From positions 1-49,307 of the forward strand of contig NZ_JANUGP010000042.1 in assembly GCF_024753135.1 (NCBI RefSeq): a stretch of 49,307 bases of DNA, in the 5' to 3' direction. Below, piece after piece: positions 16,527-25,078 of this stretch (positions are counted from its first letter, which is position 1; every line of letters begins with the position of its first letter). Position numbers and translations under genes: made by a program. Source of the DNA: Streptomyces pyxinicus. GTDB lineage: Bacteria; Actinomycetota; Actinomycetes; Streptomycetales; Streptomycetaceae. The notes beneath the pieces were generated by a model. The model was not told where the DNA came from and ran no database searches. It saw nothing but the letters and a program-made list of their open reading frames with translations.

Positions 16527-17765
16527 ATGGACCGCATCCAGTTCGGCCGCCGCGTCGCCCACTGGCGAGGACGCCGCCGCCTGTCCCAGGTCGAGTTCGC
16601 CGCGCTGATGCGCCGTTCCCTGCGGTGGGTGGAGGAGCTGGAGGGCGGGCGCCGCCAGGCCGACCCGAACCTGTCGGTGGCTACCGAGATCGCGCTGCGC
16701 CTGGGCATCGACCTGGACCGGCTGCTGTACGACCCGGCGGTGCTGTGCCCCGCCGAGTCGGAGATCGAGGCGGTCCGCGCCGTCCTGCAACGCCACGACG
16801 TCCTCACCGGCCGGTGCGACGACTCCTCCGTCGAGCCGGTGCCCGTCACCGTCCTGCAGCGCAGCCTCTGGTACGCCCGCACCGGCTTCCAGGCCGGGCA
16901 CTTCGCCAAGCTCGGCACGCTGATCCCCCAACTGCTCGTTGACGCCACCCGGGCCGCCGCCCGGCACGAGGGCGACGACCGGCTGGAGGCGTACCGGCAG
17001 CTCTCGCTGGTGCTGGAGCTGACCGAGGCGGCCGCCATCAAGTGGGGCTCCAGCGAGCTCGCCGTCACCGCCGGCCAGCGCGCGGTCGTCGCCGCCGAGC
17101 GCTCCGAGGACCCGGTCATCATGGCGAGCGCCGCCCGGCACCTCGCGGACGCGATGACCGCCCACGGCCAGGCGGCGGCCGCCGTCACGTTCGTCACCGC
17201 GGCGGCCAACCGGCTCCAGGGCGACCTGGTGCGGTGCGGCCCGGAAGGGCTGAGCGTGCTCGGGATGCTGTGGCTCAAGGCGGCGATGGCGCAGGCCGCG
17301 GCCGCCGAGGCGGACGACCGCAGCCCGGACGCGCTCGCCCGCGCGGTGCCCGGCTTCCTCGACCAGGCCGACGAGCACGCCGAGCGCCTCGGGCGCGACG
17401 ACAACCTGCTGTGGACCTCCTTCGGCCCGACCAACGTCGCGCTCTACCGGGTCGCGGCCCACGTCCAGTTGAGCGAAGGCGCCGACGCCGTGGCGGTCGC
17501 GGCGGACATCCCGGCCGCCTCCCTCGCCGGTCTCCCGCGCGAGCGCCGGGCCCACCTGCTCACCGACCGCGCCCTCGGGGAGAAGCAGGCCGGGCGACGC
17601 GAGGACGCGGTCGACACGCTCCTGGAGGCGGAGGAGCTCGCCCCCGAAGAGGTGGTGTGCCGGCCCCGTACGAAGCGCCTCGTCGAAGACCTCCGTCTCC
17701 TCGGAGCCGGCAGCGCCGAGGGGCGCTTGCGCGGTCTGGCTGATCGCTGTGGACTGCCCGGGTGA
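16527..17765 (+). CDS. XRE-type HTH transcriptional regulator with TPR-like C-terminus
   Basis: 412 aa, ATG start at 16527. Residues about 4-60 form an XRE helix-turn-helix (GRRVAHWRGRRRLSQVEFA ... LEGGRRQADPNLSVATEIA). The remaining 340 residues are helical repeats (TPR-like), as in Streptomyces regulators that sense a peptide or small ligand. The stop overlaps the GTG of the flavoprotein gene (GTGA), which suggests they act in one pathway. The inverted repeat upstream is a likely binding site. Confidence 0.82.
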   Translation: MDRIQFGRRVAHWRGRRRLSQVEFAALMRRSLRWVEELEGGRRQADPNLSVATEIALRLGIDLDRLLYDPAVLCPAESEIEAVRAVLQRHDVLTGRCDDSSVEPVPVTVLQRSLWYARTGFQAGHFAKLGTLIPQLLVDATRAAARHEGDDRLEAYRQLSLVLELTEAAAIKWGSSELAVTAGQRAVVAAERSEDPVIMASAARHLADAMTAHGQAAAAVTFVTAAANRLQGDLVRCGPEGLSVLGMLWLKAAMAQAAAAEADDRSPDALARAVPGFLDQADEHAERLGRDDNLLWTSFGPTNVALYRVAAHVQLSEGADAVAVAADIPAASLAGLPRERRAHLLTDRALGEKQAGRREDAVDTLLEAEELAPEEVVCRPRTKRLVEDLRLLGAGSAEGRLRGLADRCGLPG

Positions 17766-18319
17766 CCCAGACCCGCACCCTGTACCTGATTGCCTGCGCC
17801 GCCCCGCCGGCCCGCCGCCTCGACGTCCCGATCCGTGCCGCCCAGCAGGCCGGATGGGACGTCTGCCTGATCCTCACGCCCTCCGCCCACCGATGGCTCA
17901 CCGAGGACGCCGAGGGCGAGATCGAGGCCCTGGAGGAGCTGACCGGACACCCCGTCCGCTGGCGGTACAAGCTCCCCTCGCAACCCGACGTACTGCCCGC
18001 GCCGGACGCAATCCTCGTCGCCCCGCTCACCAACAACACCCTGGCGAAGTGGGCGACGGCCGTCTCCGACACCCTCGCCCTCGGCCTGATCACCGAGGGC
18101 ATCGCGCTCGTGCCGATCGTCGCCCTGCCCCACTTCAACGACGCCCAAGCCGCCCACCCCGCCGTGCAGAAGCACGTCGACTTCCTGCGCGAGGCCGGTG
18201 TCACCGTGCTGCTCGGCGAGGGCGGCTTCACCCCGCACAAGCCCAAGCAGGGCAATCTCGATGCCTACCCGTGGCAGGCCGCGCTGGACGCCCTCCCCCG
18301 CGCCGGGCAGCCGGGATGA
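17762..18319 (+). CDS. Flavoprotein (phosphopantothenoylcysteine decarboxylase-like fold)
   Basis: 185 aa, GTG start overlapping the previous stop. The pattern TLYLIACAAPPARRLDVPIR, then WDVCLILTPSAHRWL, APDAILVAPLTNNTLAKWATA and DTLALGLITEGIALVPIVALP, matches the flavoprotein fold that binds FMN. Family members include phosphopantothenoylcysteine decarboxylase, peptide cysteine decarboxylases and UbiX-type enzymes. The catalytic His of the decarboxylases cannot be assigned with confidence. Linkage to an HTH regulator and an acetyltransferase suggests small-molecule signalling or modification. Confidence 0.75.
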   Translation: MTQTRTLYLIACAAPPARRLDVPIRAAQQAGWDVCLILTPSAHRWLTEDAEGEIEALEELTGHPVRWRYKLPSQPDVLPAPDAILVAPLTNNTLAKWATAVSDTLALGLITEGIALVPIVALPHFNDAQAAHPAVQKHVDFLREAGVTVLLGEGGFTPHKPKQGNLDAYPWQAALDALPRAGQPG

Positions 18320-18747
18320 GGTGGCTGCGGCGGTGGTGGTGGTCGGGACGCGAAGTGCCCGGCGAGGACTGGCACTACTTTCCGCCCGCGCAGCCCGCCG
18401 GCCGCGAACAGATGCAGGTGACCCGCGCCGACGGGTACGACTTCGCCCGGCTCGACTGGCAGGTGTGCGAGGCGTGCCGTACCGGCTTCGTCATCGCGGT
18501 CCGCGTCACCGACGAGTACCAAGGCCGCGGCTACGCGGGACGGATGCTGCGCTACGCCCTGCGCGGCCGCGAGGGGTACGCGTGGACCACGACGGTCCAG
18601 AAGCCCATGGGCAGGGTGTTCTTCCAGAGGATGAGCCGGAGCACCGGCGTGCAGTTCGGGGACGGCCGCAAGCCGTTCCTGTGCCCGCACATGCGCACGG
18701 CTCACGGCCTGCCTGGAGCAGCCCAGCCGCTACCCGCCGATGACTGA
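18316..18747 (+). CDS. GNAT-family acetyltransferase-like protein
   Basis: 143 aa, ATG start overlapping the flavoprotein stop (ATGA). The segment VIAVRVTDEYQGRGYAGRML contains the acetyl-CoA-binding QGRGYAG signature. The N-terminus is Trp-rich and includes CEAC, and the tail has CPHMRTAHG. GNAT enzymes move an acetyl group from acetyl-CoA to an amine; the substrate here is unknown. Third gene of a tightly coupled operon. Confidence 0.75.
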   Translation: MRWLRRWWWSGREVPGEDWHYFPPAQPAGREQMQVTRADGYDFARLDWQVCEACRTGFVIAVRVTDEYQGRGYAGRMLRYALRGREGYAWTTTVQKPMGRVFFQRMSRSTGVQFGDGRKPFLCPHMRTAHGLPGAAQPLPADD

Positions 18748-18785
18748 CCCGGCCGGGATGTCGTCCTGATCAGCGCCGGTTGCCT

Positions 18786-18811
18786 CCGTTGGACCCAACA
18801 GGGGTAACCGG
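18786..18811. repeat. Gene-end palindrome, copy 4
   Basis: GTTGGACCCAAC core followed by AGGGGTAAC, 40 nt downstream of the GNAT gene. Confidence 0.6.
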
Positions 18812-18971
18812 CCTGCTCTGCCGTCTCCTCCTCCGCCAGATCCTCCATGAGGTCCTCCACGCGGTGGTGGACCCATCTCGTGCGCCGAGGTGTCCGCTTC
18901 GCAGGTCAGCCTGCCTCCAGCGCCGCCACGCCCCCGTGGCCGCGCGCCAAGTAGAGGGAGAGGGAAGGGCA

Positions 18972-19805
18972 GTGGAGGCGAGGATGAGGCCGGGAGTGGC
19001 GGAGACGTACCGAGAGCGGGCGGAACGCCGACGGCGTACGCGGGGATCTGGTGAGGTCCGGGGCGACGGGTGGCAGCGAACCAAGGAGGACGAGCAGCTG
19101 CTCCGGCTGGCCACCCGGTACAGCACGCTGACGCTTCACCAGGCCGCATACGCGTGCTGGGGCGGACGGATCGAGGCCGCCCGGCGTCGGGTGCGGCTGA
19201 TGACCGAGGCTGGGCTGCTGCTGCGCAGCGCGGACGTGCGGTGGGCCCGGACGGTCGTGTGGACCACCGAGCGCGGTGCGCGGGTCGCCGGCACCGGACT
19301 GAGCGCCCCGCGGCCGCCGGGCGAACGGCTGCTGCACCGCCTGGCCGTCGCGGACGCCGGGATCGCCCTGGAGGCGCACGGGTACACCGTGTTCTCCGAG
19401 CGGGAGGTCCACGCGGCCGAAGCCGTGCCGGGCCGCCCGGCGGAGCTCCTGGAGGCCCTGGGCGTGCCAGGGGTGCTCGCTGGTGCCCGGCGCGGCGAGA
19501 CGTTCGCGGTGCCCGTCGGCGCCCGCGCCGTGCACTGGCCCGACCTGGTCATCGTCGAGCCGGCCCCGAGGTTCCCGATCGCCGTCGAGGTCGAGCTCAC
19601 CCCGAAGGCCCCGGCCGCGCTCCAGGCGATCCTGCGGGCCTACCGGCAGGCACAGCGCCGCGTCCTCTACCTGGCCACCGATCCGGTCGCCCGCCAGCTC
19701 CAGGGCGGAGTCGTCGGGCACCTGAGCGTGCGGCCGTTCACCGCCGTCGACCCGGCCGTGGCCCGCCGGGCAACCCAGCAGGCCGCCCGGCTACGGGGTG
19801 GATAA
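18972..19805 (+). CDS. Replication-relaxation family protein
   Basis: 277 aa from the GTG at 18972 (GGAAGGG just upstream); ATG at 18984 is an alternative. An N-terminal winged-helix-like region (LLRLATRYSTLTLHQAAYACW, then VRLMTEAGLL) leads to a C-terminal part PDLVIVEPAPRFPIAVEVEL TPK, which resembles a nuclease-like core. This layout matches the replication-relaxation (Replic_Relax) proteins of actinobacterial plasmids. Their exact role is unclear but is associated with replication or plasmid relaxation. A second member lies at 22688. Confidence 0.72.
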   Translation: MEARMRPGVAETYRERAERRRRTRGSGEVRGDGWQRTKEDEQLLRLATRYSTLTLHQAAYACWGGRIEAARRRVRLMTEAGLLLRSADVRWARTVVWTTERGARVAGTGLSAPRPPGERLLHRLAVADAGIALEAHGYTVFSEREVHAAEAVPGRPAELLEALGVPGVLAGARRGETFAVPVGARAVHWPDLVIVEPAPRFPIAVEVELTPKAPAALQAILRAYRQAQRRVLYLATDPVARQLQGGVVGHLSVRPFTAVDPAVARRATQQAARLRGG

Positions 19806-19847
19806 AGCCCAGCTCACACCCGTTGCCACCCCGTTTCCAGTCGGGTG

Positions 19848-20444
19848 TCAGTCCTCGTCGCCCCGGGCCGCGCGCAGCGCCCGCAGCGCCGCCGTGAACT
19901 CGGAGTCGTCGAAGACCGCGATCATCGAGCGGAGCTGGATGGGGCACTCCCCGACCATGGAGGCCGCGAACTCCAGCACCAGGAGTTCGCTGTGCGAGGA
20001 GCGGGTGACCGGCGACCCGGTCAGGTTCAGCAGCCGGCCGACCGCGCCCCAGTCGACCGAAGGGTGGCGGCCATCCCGGTCGATCAGCGGGCCCCCGGCC
20101 GCCGCCGTGAGCTCCTGGTCCTCCTCGAAGCGCCGCAGCCAGTACCCGTCGCGGTGCGCGCCGAGGAACCGGGTCGCCGCCTGCATGGCCTCGTTGCCCA
20201 CGTTGGCCAGCAGGTCCTCGGCGAGCTGCTCGCCCGACGTCTTCGTGGCGCTCGTCATCGGCGTCCCCATCTCCTCGGTGGCTTCGGCCGGGATGGCCGG
20301 CACCACCTCACTGTGCGCGGCCGCCGACCCGCGCCCGCGCCGCACACGCCGGACGAGCACCCCGAGTCCCCGGACGAGCACCCCCGCTCCCGTGCGCACC
20401 AGCGGGTCCTCCGCCAGCTCGCGCACGGTGTCTATCCACTCCAT
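19848..20444 (-). CDS. Hypothetical 198-aa protein
   Basis: ATG start at 20444 with GGGAGA upstream. Begins MEWIDTVRELAEDPLVRTGA. A Val/Arg-rich segment (GVLVRGLGVLVRRVRRGRG) could be an amphipathic helix. The C-terminal half is a soluble domain with TRSSHSELLVLEFAASMVG. No family is recognised. Site B of the GTCCGCGA palindrome family lies 252 bp upstream. Confidence 0.7.
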   Translation of the reverse strand: MEWIDTVRELAEDPLVRTGAGVLVRGLGVLVRRVRRGRGSAAAHSEVVPAIPAEATEEMGTPMTSATKTSGEQLAEDLLANVGNEAMQAATRFLGAHRDGYWLRRFEEDQELTAAAGGPLIDRDGRHPSVDWGAVGRLLNLTGSPVTRSSHSELLVLEFAASMVGECPIQLRSMIAVFDDSEFTAALRALRAARGDED

Positions 20445-20695
20445 CGCCGTCTCCCGTCGACTTGTCGGGCAGCCGCCCGTGAAGGACGTGCTGCCCTTCA
20501 CCCCCTCTGTGGGGAGAGGCGGTGGAGGACAGGAGAGCGAGGCGAATCGCACTGGATGAGGTGTACGGCGGGAAGGGCGGCCCGGGCCGGCCGCTGGGAG
20601 GTCGAGGAAGAGGGGTGCGGGGAGAAGGCGGCGGGCGGCGTGCGTTCTCCCCGGGGGACGGCTGTCCGGCCTCGGTGGCGGGCTGTCCGGCAGCC

Positions 20696-20712
20696 GTCCG
20701 CGAAGCGCGGAC
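20696..20712. promoter_or_regulatory. 17-bp palindrome, copy B (one mismatch)
   Basis: GTCCGCGAAGCGCGGAC, centre base changed against the other copies. Lies between the genes at 20444 (start, minus) and 20716 (end, minus). Two GGCTGTCCGG repeats sit just upstream of it. Confidence 0.5.
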
Positions 20713-20715
20713 GGG

Positions 20716-20961
20716 TCAGCGGCCGGTGCCCGGCCCGGGTCGGTCCCGCGCCCGCCAGGGCGAAGGCTCGGTCTGCTGCCGAAGCAGTTCGGCCGCTTCC
20801 GCGCGCAACTGGCGCTGCCGCATGGCAACGCGGGTCGGGATCACCCGGACGCGCACCTCGACCTCGTACGGGCCGTGGACGCTGGCCTGCCCGATGGCCT
20901 GCATCACGCGGGCGAGTTCCGCCGCGGCTTCGGAGGGGTCGGCAAGGGGGCTGTCGGTCAT
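20716..20961 (-). CDS. Hypothetical 81-aa protein
   Basis: ATG start at 20961 with GAGAGGA upstream. Begins MTDSPLADPSEAAAELARVM. The middle is a beta-like stretch (YEVEVRVRVIPTRVA) followed by a Gln/Arg-rich helix. Plausible gene by Shine-Dalgarno and codon use, but no family is known. Confidence 0.55.
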   Translation of the reverse strand: MTDSPLADPSEAAAELARVMQAIGQASVHGPYEVEVRVRVIPTRVAMRQRQLRAEAAELLRQQTEPSPWRARDRPGPGTGR

Positions 20962-21115
20962 CGGGGGGCGTCCTCTCGGTCGGCGGATGTCGTCGGGGAG
21001 AGCCTCGCCCGGGCGCGGGGAGGAGCGTGCCCTGTTCCCGCCGGGCGAGCGGGGAACTGCTCCTCGGCCCGCCCGGCGGGCGGTTCCGCTCGGAGTCGGC
21101 CCGTGAGCGCCGAGC

Positions 21116-21132
21116 GTCCGCGATTCGCGGAC
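21116..21132. promoter_or_regulatory. 17-bp palindrome GTCCGCGATTCGCGGAC, copy C
   Basis: Perfect arms, placed between divergent starts at 20961 (minus) and 21229 (plus). Operator-like. Confidence 0.6.
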
Positions 21133-21194
21133 GGTGCGTCCTGGCGGCGGCGGCGTCCCCCGTACGGCGCAATATTGTTCTGAGCTGGGGTGTT

Positions 21195-21214
21195 ACATCT
21201 ATACCTATAGATGT
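21195..21214. promoter_or_regulatory. AT-rich inverted repeat and promoter before 21229
   Basis: ACATCTATA CC TATAGATGT, 9-bp perfect arms in an otherwise GC-rich region, 15 nt before the ATG at 21229. TATAGA can act as a -10 box, so the element may be both promoter and operator. The 8-mer ACCTATAG recurs, on the other strand, just upstream of the gene starting at 23710. Confidence 0.6.
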
Positions 21215-21228
21215 GTACGCTTCGGAGC

Positions 21229-21582
21229 ATGACGAAGCCCGAGTACCAGCCCGTCCCGCCCATCGAAATCTGCGGGTCGCCGTACGGCGGAGACGCCAAG
21301 CGCCCGTGCACCCTGCCGCCGAAGCACGAGCACACCGTCCACCAGACGGCGACCGGCGTGCAGTGGCTCGTGGGCGAGGAGCACCTGCCCTTCGACCCGG
21401 AGACGGTGCTGCGCGACTACGCCGACGCCCTGAACGCCAGCACGGCCGATGACGCCCCGGCCTGGCACCAGGCCCTCGTGTGGGCCGCTGACCGGATCAA
21501 GGGCGGCCACCTGAGCATCTACGCCGCCCGGGACTTCCGGGAGCGGTTCGGCGTCGACCCCTACCCGCAGGAGCCCCGGTGA
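21229..21582 (+). CDS. Hypothetical 117-aa protein
   Basis: ATG at 21229 chosen, close behind the promoter-like repeat (short leader or leaderless); another ATG-initiated frame would start at 21211. Begins MTKPEYQPVPPIEICGSPYG. It has two Cys residues and KHEHTVHQ near the N-terminus, reminiscent of a zinc site. The stop overlaps the GTG start of the serine recombinase (GTGA), so the two are coupled. Confidence 0.65.
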   Translation: MTKPEYQPVPPIEICGSPYGGDAKRPCTLPPKHEHTVHQTATGVQWLVGEEHLPFDPETVLRDYADALNASTADDAPAWHQALVWAADRIKGGHLSIYAARDFRERFGVDPYPQEPR

Positions 21583-22400
21583 GCCGCGAGCGGCTGCGCC
21601 TGATCATCGCCCTGCGGGTCTCCACGGCCGGGCAGGCGGTCGACGGCTACGGCCTGCCCGCGCAGGAACGCGACTGCCGGGCCTGGAACCGGGCGGTCGG
21701 CCAGCACCGGATCGTCCACCTCGTCTCCGACGGCGACGAGAAGGGCGGCAAGACCGGCAAGTCCACGATCGACGAGCGCGTCGGCCTCATGGAGGCCATG
21801 GAGTGGATCGCCGACGACCGCGCCGACGGCATCCTCGCCCCGAACCTTGACCGCCTCGCCCGCGAGCTGACCGTGCAGGAAGCCGTCCTCGCCTACACCT
21901 GGGCGCTCGGCGGCCGGGTCTTCACCGCCGACCACGGCGAGCACCTGGAGGACGACGAGGACGACCCGATGCGCACGGCGATGAGGCAGATGCGCGGGGT
22001 CTTCCACCAGCTCGACCGCGGCCTCATCCGCAAGCGGCTGCGCGACGGCCGCGACACCAAGGGCGAGCAGGGCGGGTACGCCTTCGGCGCCCCGCCGTTC
22101 GGCAAGCAGGCCGTCGACAACGAGCTGGTCGACCTCGACCCGGAGAAGGAGGTCGAGGACCTGATCCTCCAGTGGCACGACGAGGAGGGTCTGGGCGCCC
22201 GCGCCATCTGCCGGCGGCTCAACGAGGAGGGGAAGCCCTCGAAGCGGGGCGGGAAGTGGCACCCGACCACCGTGGCCCGGATCATCGACCCGGCCGCCCG
22301 CGAGGCCAACCGGCTGCGCTCCGCCTTCGACCGGGCGCAGAAGAAGGAGGAGACCCGTCGGACACGGGCCTCGAAGATCCTGGGCAGCAGCGTGCGCTGA
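21579..22400 (+). CDS. Large-type serine recombinase / resolvase
   Basis: 273 aa, GTG start. An N-terminal resolvase domain carries ALRVSTAGQ with catalytic Ser15, then GYGLPAQER and the motif NLDRLARELTVQEAVL. A recombinase domain follows (GYAFGAPPFGKQ ... ARAICRRLNEEGKPSKRGGKW). It is shorter than phage integrases because the zinc-ribbon/coiled-coil tail is absent. It may resolve plasmid multimers or be a shortened integrase. A 12-bp tandem array lies just downstream. Confidence 0.85.
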   Translation: MSRERLRLIIALRVSTAGQAVDGYGLPAQERDCRAWNRAVGQHRIVHLVSDGDEKGGKTGKSTIDERVGLMEAMEWIADDRADGILAPNLDRLARELTVQEAVLAYTWALGGRVFTADHGEHLEDDEDDPMRTAMRQMRGVFHQLDRGLIRKRLRDGRDTKGEQGGYAFGAPPFGKQAVDNELVDLDPEKEVEDLILQWHDEEGLGARAICRRLNEEGKPSKRGGKWHPTTVARIIDPAAREANRLRSAFDRAQKKEETRRTRASKILGSSVR

Positions 22401-22502
22401 CACAACGCCACAGACAAGTAGTCGGCGTTCGACGTCAGAGAGAATCACGCCGAACACGCAGGTCGCGGCCGGTGTCCAAGGCCCGCGCCCGGCAAGACCG
22501 GT

Positions 22503-22584
22503 GCGACCCAGGGCGCGACCGAGGACGAGACCCAGGACGAGACCCGGGGGGCGACCGAGGACGAGACCTAGGACGCGACCCGCG
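22503..22584. repeat. Tandem array, 12-bp period, about seven units
   Basis: Units follow G(C/A)GACC(C/G/T)(A/G)GG(A/G)C at 22503, 22515, 22527, 22539, 22551, 22563 and 22575. The array lies between the 3' ends of the serine recombinase and the replication-relaxation gene, in no apparent gene. The GACC-GG core recalls the GACCCGGA repeats bound by TraB of plasmid pSVH1. Binding by the FtsK-like ATPase or by the recombinase is a hypothesis. Confidence 0.6.
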
Positions 22585-22596
22585 TACGGCGCGGCT

Positions 22597-22635
22597 GCGG
22601 GCCCGGGGCGTCGCCATGACAGGCCCCGGGCCCGC
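22597..22635. terminator. 12-bp hairpin
   Basis: GCGGGCCCGGGG (22597-22608) pairs with CCCCGGGCCCGC (22624-22635), loop 15 nt. Between convergent genes, so probably a bidirectional terminator. Confidence 0.55.
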
Positions 22636-22687
22636 GCTGTGCACGGTCTACGTGAACGCCGGGCTCAACGATCCGGACCGCGCGCCG

Positions 22688-23710
22688 TCACGCCGCGTCC
22701 CGTGCCTGCTGGTCGTTCTGGCCGATCGGCCGCCAGATCCACTCGTTGGAGGGCTGCTGCTGCAGGCGGGGCAGCGCGGCGACGTCGACCCGGAGCCGGA
22801 TGCCCTTGATCCGCCTCTCCAGGGCCGTGGTCCGCCGGTCCAGCGCGGCGACGTCCTCGGTGCCGGCGAGGACCAGGCGCACGACGGGGAACAGCGAGCT
22901 GTCCGGGTACCGCTGGCGCCACAGCGACTTCGTCGAGCCGATCGTGCCGCGCTCGCCCTCGAAGTAGCGGGCCTGGCTGTACGCCTCGTACGCCCGGAGC
23001 TTGAGTGCGAGCCGGGAGACCGACATGGTGAAGCGGTCCATCTCCAGGAACTCCACCTCCGCTCCCCGGGCGGGCCGGTACAGCACGGCGTCGGAGACCA
23101 CCCGGCGGACCTTGTCGATCGTGTGGTCCACCTCGACCTCCCAGTCCAGGATCGGACCACCCCACCGCGAGATGACCTCGGTGACCGCCAGGCCGTGCGG
23201 GGCGAGGCCGGCTGCTATCGCCCGCTCGCCTGTCGCGGCATGCGGGCGCATGACGACGTCGCCGCCTTCGGCCACGGCTCGCTGACCCAGCGCCGTCAGG
23301 TGCCACACCAGCTCCCGGCCGTGCCGTCCGTGGTCGGCGAACCCCAGCGCCCGCAGGTCCCGCAGGCCGCGCCGCATGTAGCCGGTGCCGGTGCCCTCGC
23401 GGGTGAGGACGGTGGCGAGCTGCGCTGCGGTGGCGATCCGGACGCGGGAGAGCATCAGCATCAGGTGGCCCCGGGTCTGGGCGGTGGAGGTGAGCTTCCT
23501 CGGAGCAGCAGGAGCCTGGAAGAGTGCTGGGATAGAGGTGTCCTGCTCCGGTCCGGCCCCCTTGACCGGCTCCTGACCTGCGGTTTCGTCGTCCTCCCCG
23601 GAGGCGGACGCGGGACCGGCGCCCGCACCGGACGCGGAACCGTCGGCGGGCGGCTGACAGGCCCCCTCGCGTGCAGTGTCCTCGGGGTCGTTGTCGGTGT
23701 TGTCGTACAC
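22688..23710 (-). CDS. Replication-relaxation family protein, second copy
   Basis: 340 aa from the GTG at 23710, preferred because GAGGGAG lies 7 nt upstream; a GTG at 23761 would overlap the promoter. A disordered acidic N-terminus (about 1-75) is followed by a winged-helix region (TRGHLMLMLSRVRIATAAQL ... YMRRGLRDLRALGFAD). The C-terminal domain contains LDWEVEVDHTIDK and AEVEFLEMDRFTMSV. The architecture resembles the 18972 protein but the sequences differ strongly. Probably a role in plasmid replication control. Confidence 0.68.
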   Translation of the reverse strand: MYDNTDNDPEDTAREGACQPPADGSASGAGAGPASASGEDDETAGQEPVKGAGPEQDTSIPALFQAPAAPRKLTSTAQTRGHLMLMLSRVRIATAAQLATVLTREGTGTGYMRRGLRDLRALGFADHGRHGRELVWHLTALGQRAVAEGGDVVMRPHAATGERAIAAGLAPHGLAVTEVISRWGGPILDWEVEVDHTIDKVRRVVSDAVLYRPARGAEVEFLEMDRFTMSVSRLALKLRAYEAYSQARYFEGERGTIGSTKSLWRQRYPDSSLFPVVRLVLAGTEDVAALDRRTTALERRIKGIRLRVDVAALPRLQQQPSNEWIWRPIGQNDQQARDAA

Positions 23711-23839
23711 GGTGGTGCTCCCTCGGCGATCATGAGAACTCCGGTCGGAGCTCTCCTTCACCTGCTATAGGTGTCGGGAGATCGATCGGTGTGACACTCG
23801 CCGCCGGGGAGTTCAACGGGAACGGCATCGGGACGGTCA

Positions 23840-24190
23840 GTGGATTCGTGGGGACGGGCCGCGCCCGGGGTGGAGCGGCACGCCGAGCTGGCGGTGGAGA
23901 CCGCCTGCCAGCTCGCGGACATCGCGCGGCCGGACGGCTGGAGTGCGGCGGCCGCCGAGGACGTCCTCGACGCGGTCGACACCCTAACCGAGGCGTTGAG
24001 CGGTGCCGATCCCGAGCTGGCGCAGGCCCTCGCCGCCGTGGCGGCCGCGACCGGCAGTGCCCGCCGGCGCCTCGGCATCACCGTCGACGAGTCGAAGCCG
24101 TCCGCCGTGCCGTCGGTGCCCGCCGCTCGCAGGCCGCCGAAGCGCCGCGGCCTCGGGCCGGGCTTCCAGGGCATCCGGGCGGGCACCTGA
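23840..24190 (+). CDS. Hypothetical 116-aa protein
   Basis: GTG start. Mostly helical and Ala-rich (AELAVETACQLADIARPDG, then LTEALSGADPELAQALAAV) with a basic, Pro-rich tail (RRPPKRRGLGPGFQGI). No family is recognised. It ends 9 nt before the convergent AbrB/PIN-like gene. Confidence 0.65.
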   Translation: MDSWGRAAPGVERHAELAVETACQLADIARPDGWSAAAAEDVLDAVDTLTEALSGADPELAQALAAVAAATGSARRRLGITVDESKPSAVPSVPAARRPPKRRGLGPGFQGIRAGT

Positions 24191-24199
24191 GCCGGTGGT

Positions 24200-24925
24200 T
24201 CAGGAGGCGGCGGGGGTGAGGAGGTCGGCAGCGACCAGCCCGGCCTCCAGGCGGTGCGCGGCGGCCGCGCACAGGGCGTCGGGCATGGTGAGCAGGTGTC
24301 CGGCCGCGTCGGCGGTCCGGATCAGCTCCAGCGCCATCGCCGTATCCCCGGCGAGCGCGGCGCGGTTTCGGGCCGCGCCGGGCATCTTGACGCCGAGGAC
24401 GCCGAGGTCGGTGAGCAGCGCTTCGGCGCGCTCGTGGGCCCCGGCCCGCGCCAGGGTGGTGATGAGGTCGGTGACCGCGGCGTCGGGGAGGACTCCGTAC
24501 GGCAGCGCGTCCGCGATGAGGGTGCCGTGGTCGGCGGTGAGCCAGGCGAGGACGGCGCGGGAGGTGAGGACCGGCCCGCGATCGTCCCGGTACACCCGGC
24601 GGCCGGTGCCGGGGTCCCGGTCGGGCAGGTGGTGCAAGACCGGGCCGAGGTCGGTGAGGACGTCGGGGTCGACGGGGCGGCCGCCGGCGAACAGCAGGGC
24701 CGGGCCGGCGGGCAGGTGGCCGTCCAGCAGCTCCGTGTATTCGGCGCGCAGGCGGTTCGTCACCGCCCACAGCGGTTCGATGGTGATAGTCCCGTTCGGC
24801 TCGGTGCGCAGGGCGACCTGGGTGCCCTGGACGATGCGGGTGGCGCGCTGGGCCTGGACGGGCAGGAGCAGGCGCCCGCGCTGCCCGATCCGTGCGGTGG
24901 TGACGACGATCTCGGATGACTCCAT
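24200..24925 (-). CDS. AbrB/MazE-type domain fused to a PIN-like domain
   Basis: 241 aa, ATG at 24925. Residues about 8-50 (TARIGQRGRLLLPVQAQR ... GTITIEP) look like an AbrB swapped-hairpin DNA-binding domain, as in MazE and VapB antitoxins. Residues about 115-241 (LTSRAVLAWLTADHG ... VTDLITTLARAG ... MPDALCAAAAHRLEAGLVAAD) follow the strand-helix order of a PIN (VapC) ribonuclease. The usual first catalytic Asp is missing, although later acidic positions remain. If correct, antitoxin-like and toxin-like parts sit in one chain, probably with weakened nuclease activity. Confidence 0.5.
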   Translation of the reverse strand: MESSEIVVTTARIGQRGRLLLPVQAQRATRIVQGTQVALRTEPNGTITIEPLWAVTNRLRAEYTELLDGHLPAGPALLFAGGRPVDPDVLTDLGPVLHHLPDRDPGTGRRVYRDDRGPVLTSRAVLAWLTADHGTLIADALPYGVLPDAAVTDLITTLARAGAHERAEALLTDLGVLGVKMPGAARNRAALAGDTAMALELIRTADAAGHLLTMPDALCAAAAHRLEAGLVAADLLTPAAS

Positions 24926-25078
24926 GCCGCCGCACCGTAGCCCCGAAGGGCGTTTCGGTGAGCAGAACTCCCGAGTGCTCACCCTCACGAGCGAGGGGCC
25001 ACGTTTACCCGGTGGTGCACCGGCCTCTCGACGTGCGCCTGCCCTGTGGACGTCCGGCCGGGGCTCGTACGGCGACGG

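Noticed and set aside
22503..22584. CRISPR array
   Set aside because: Units are only 12 bp with no unique spacers and no cas genes are present.
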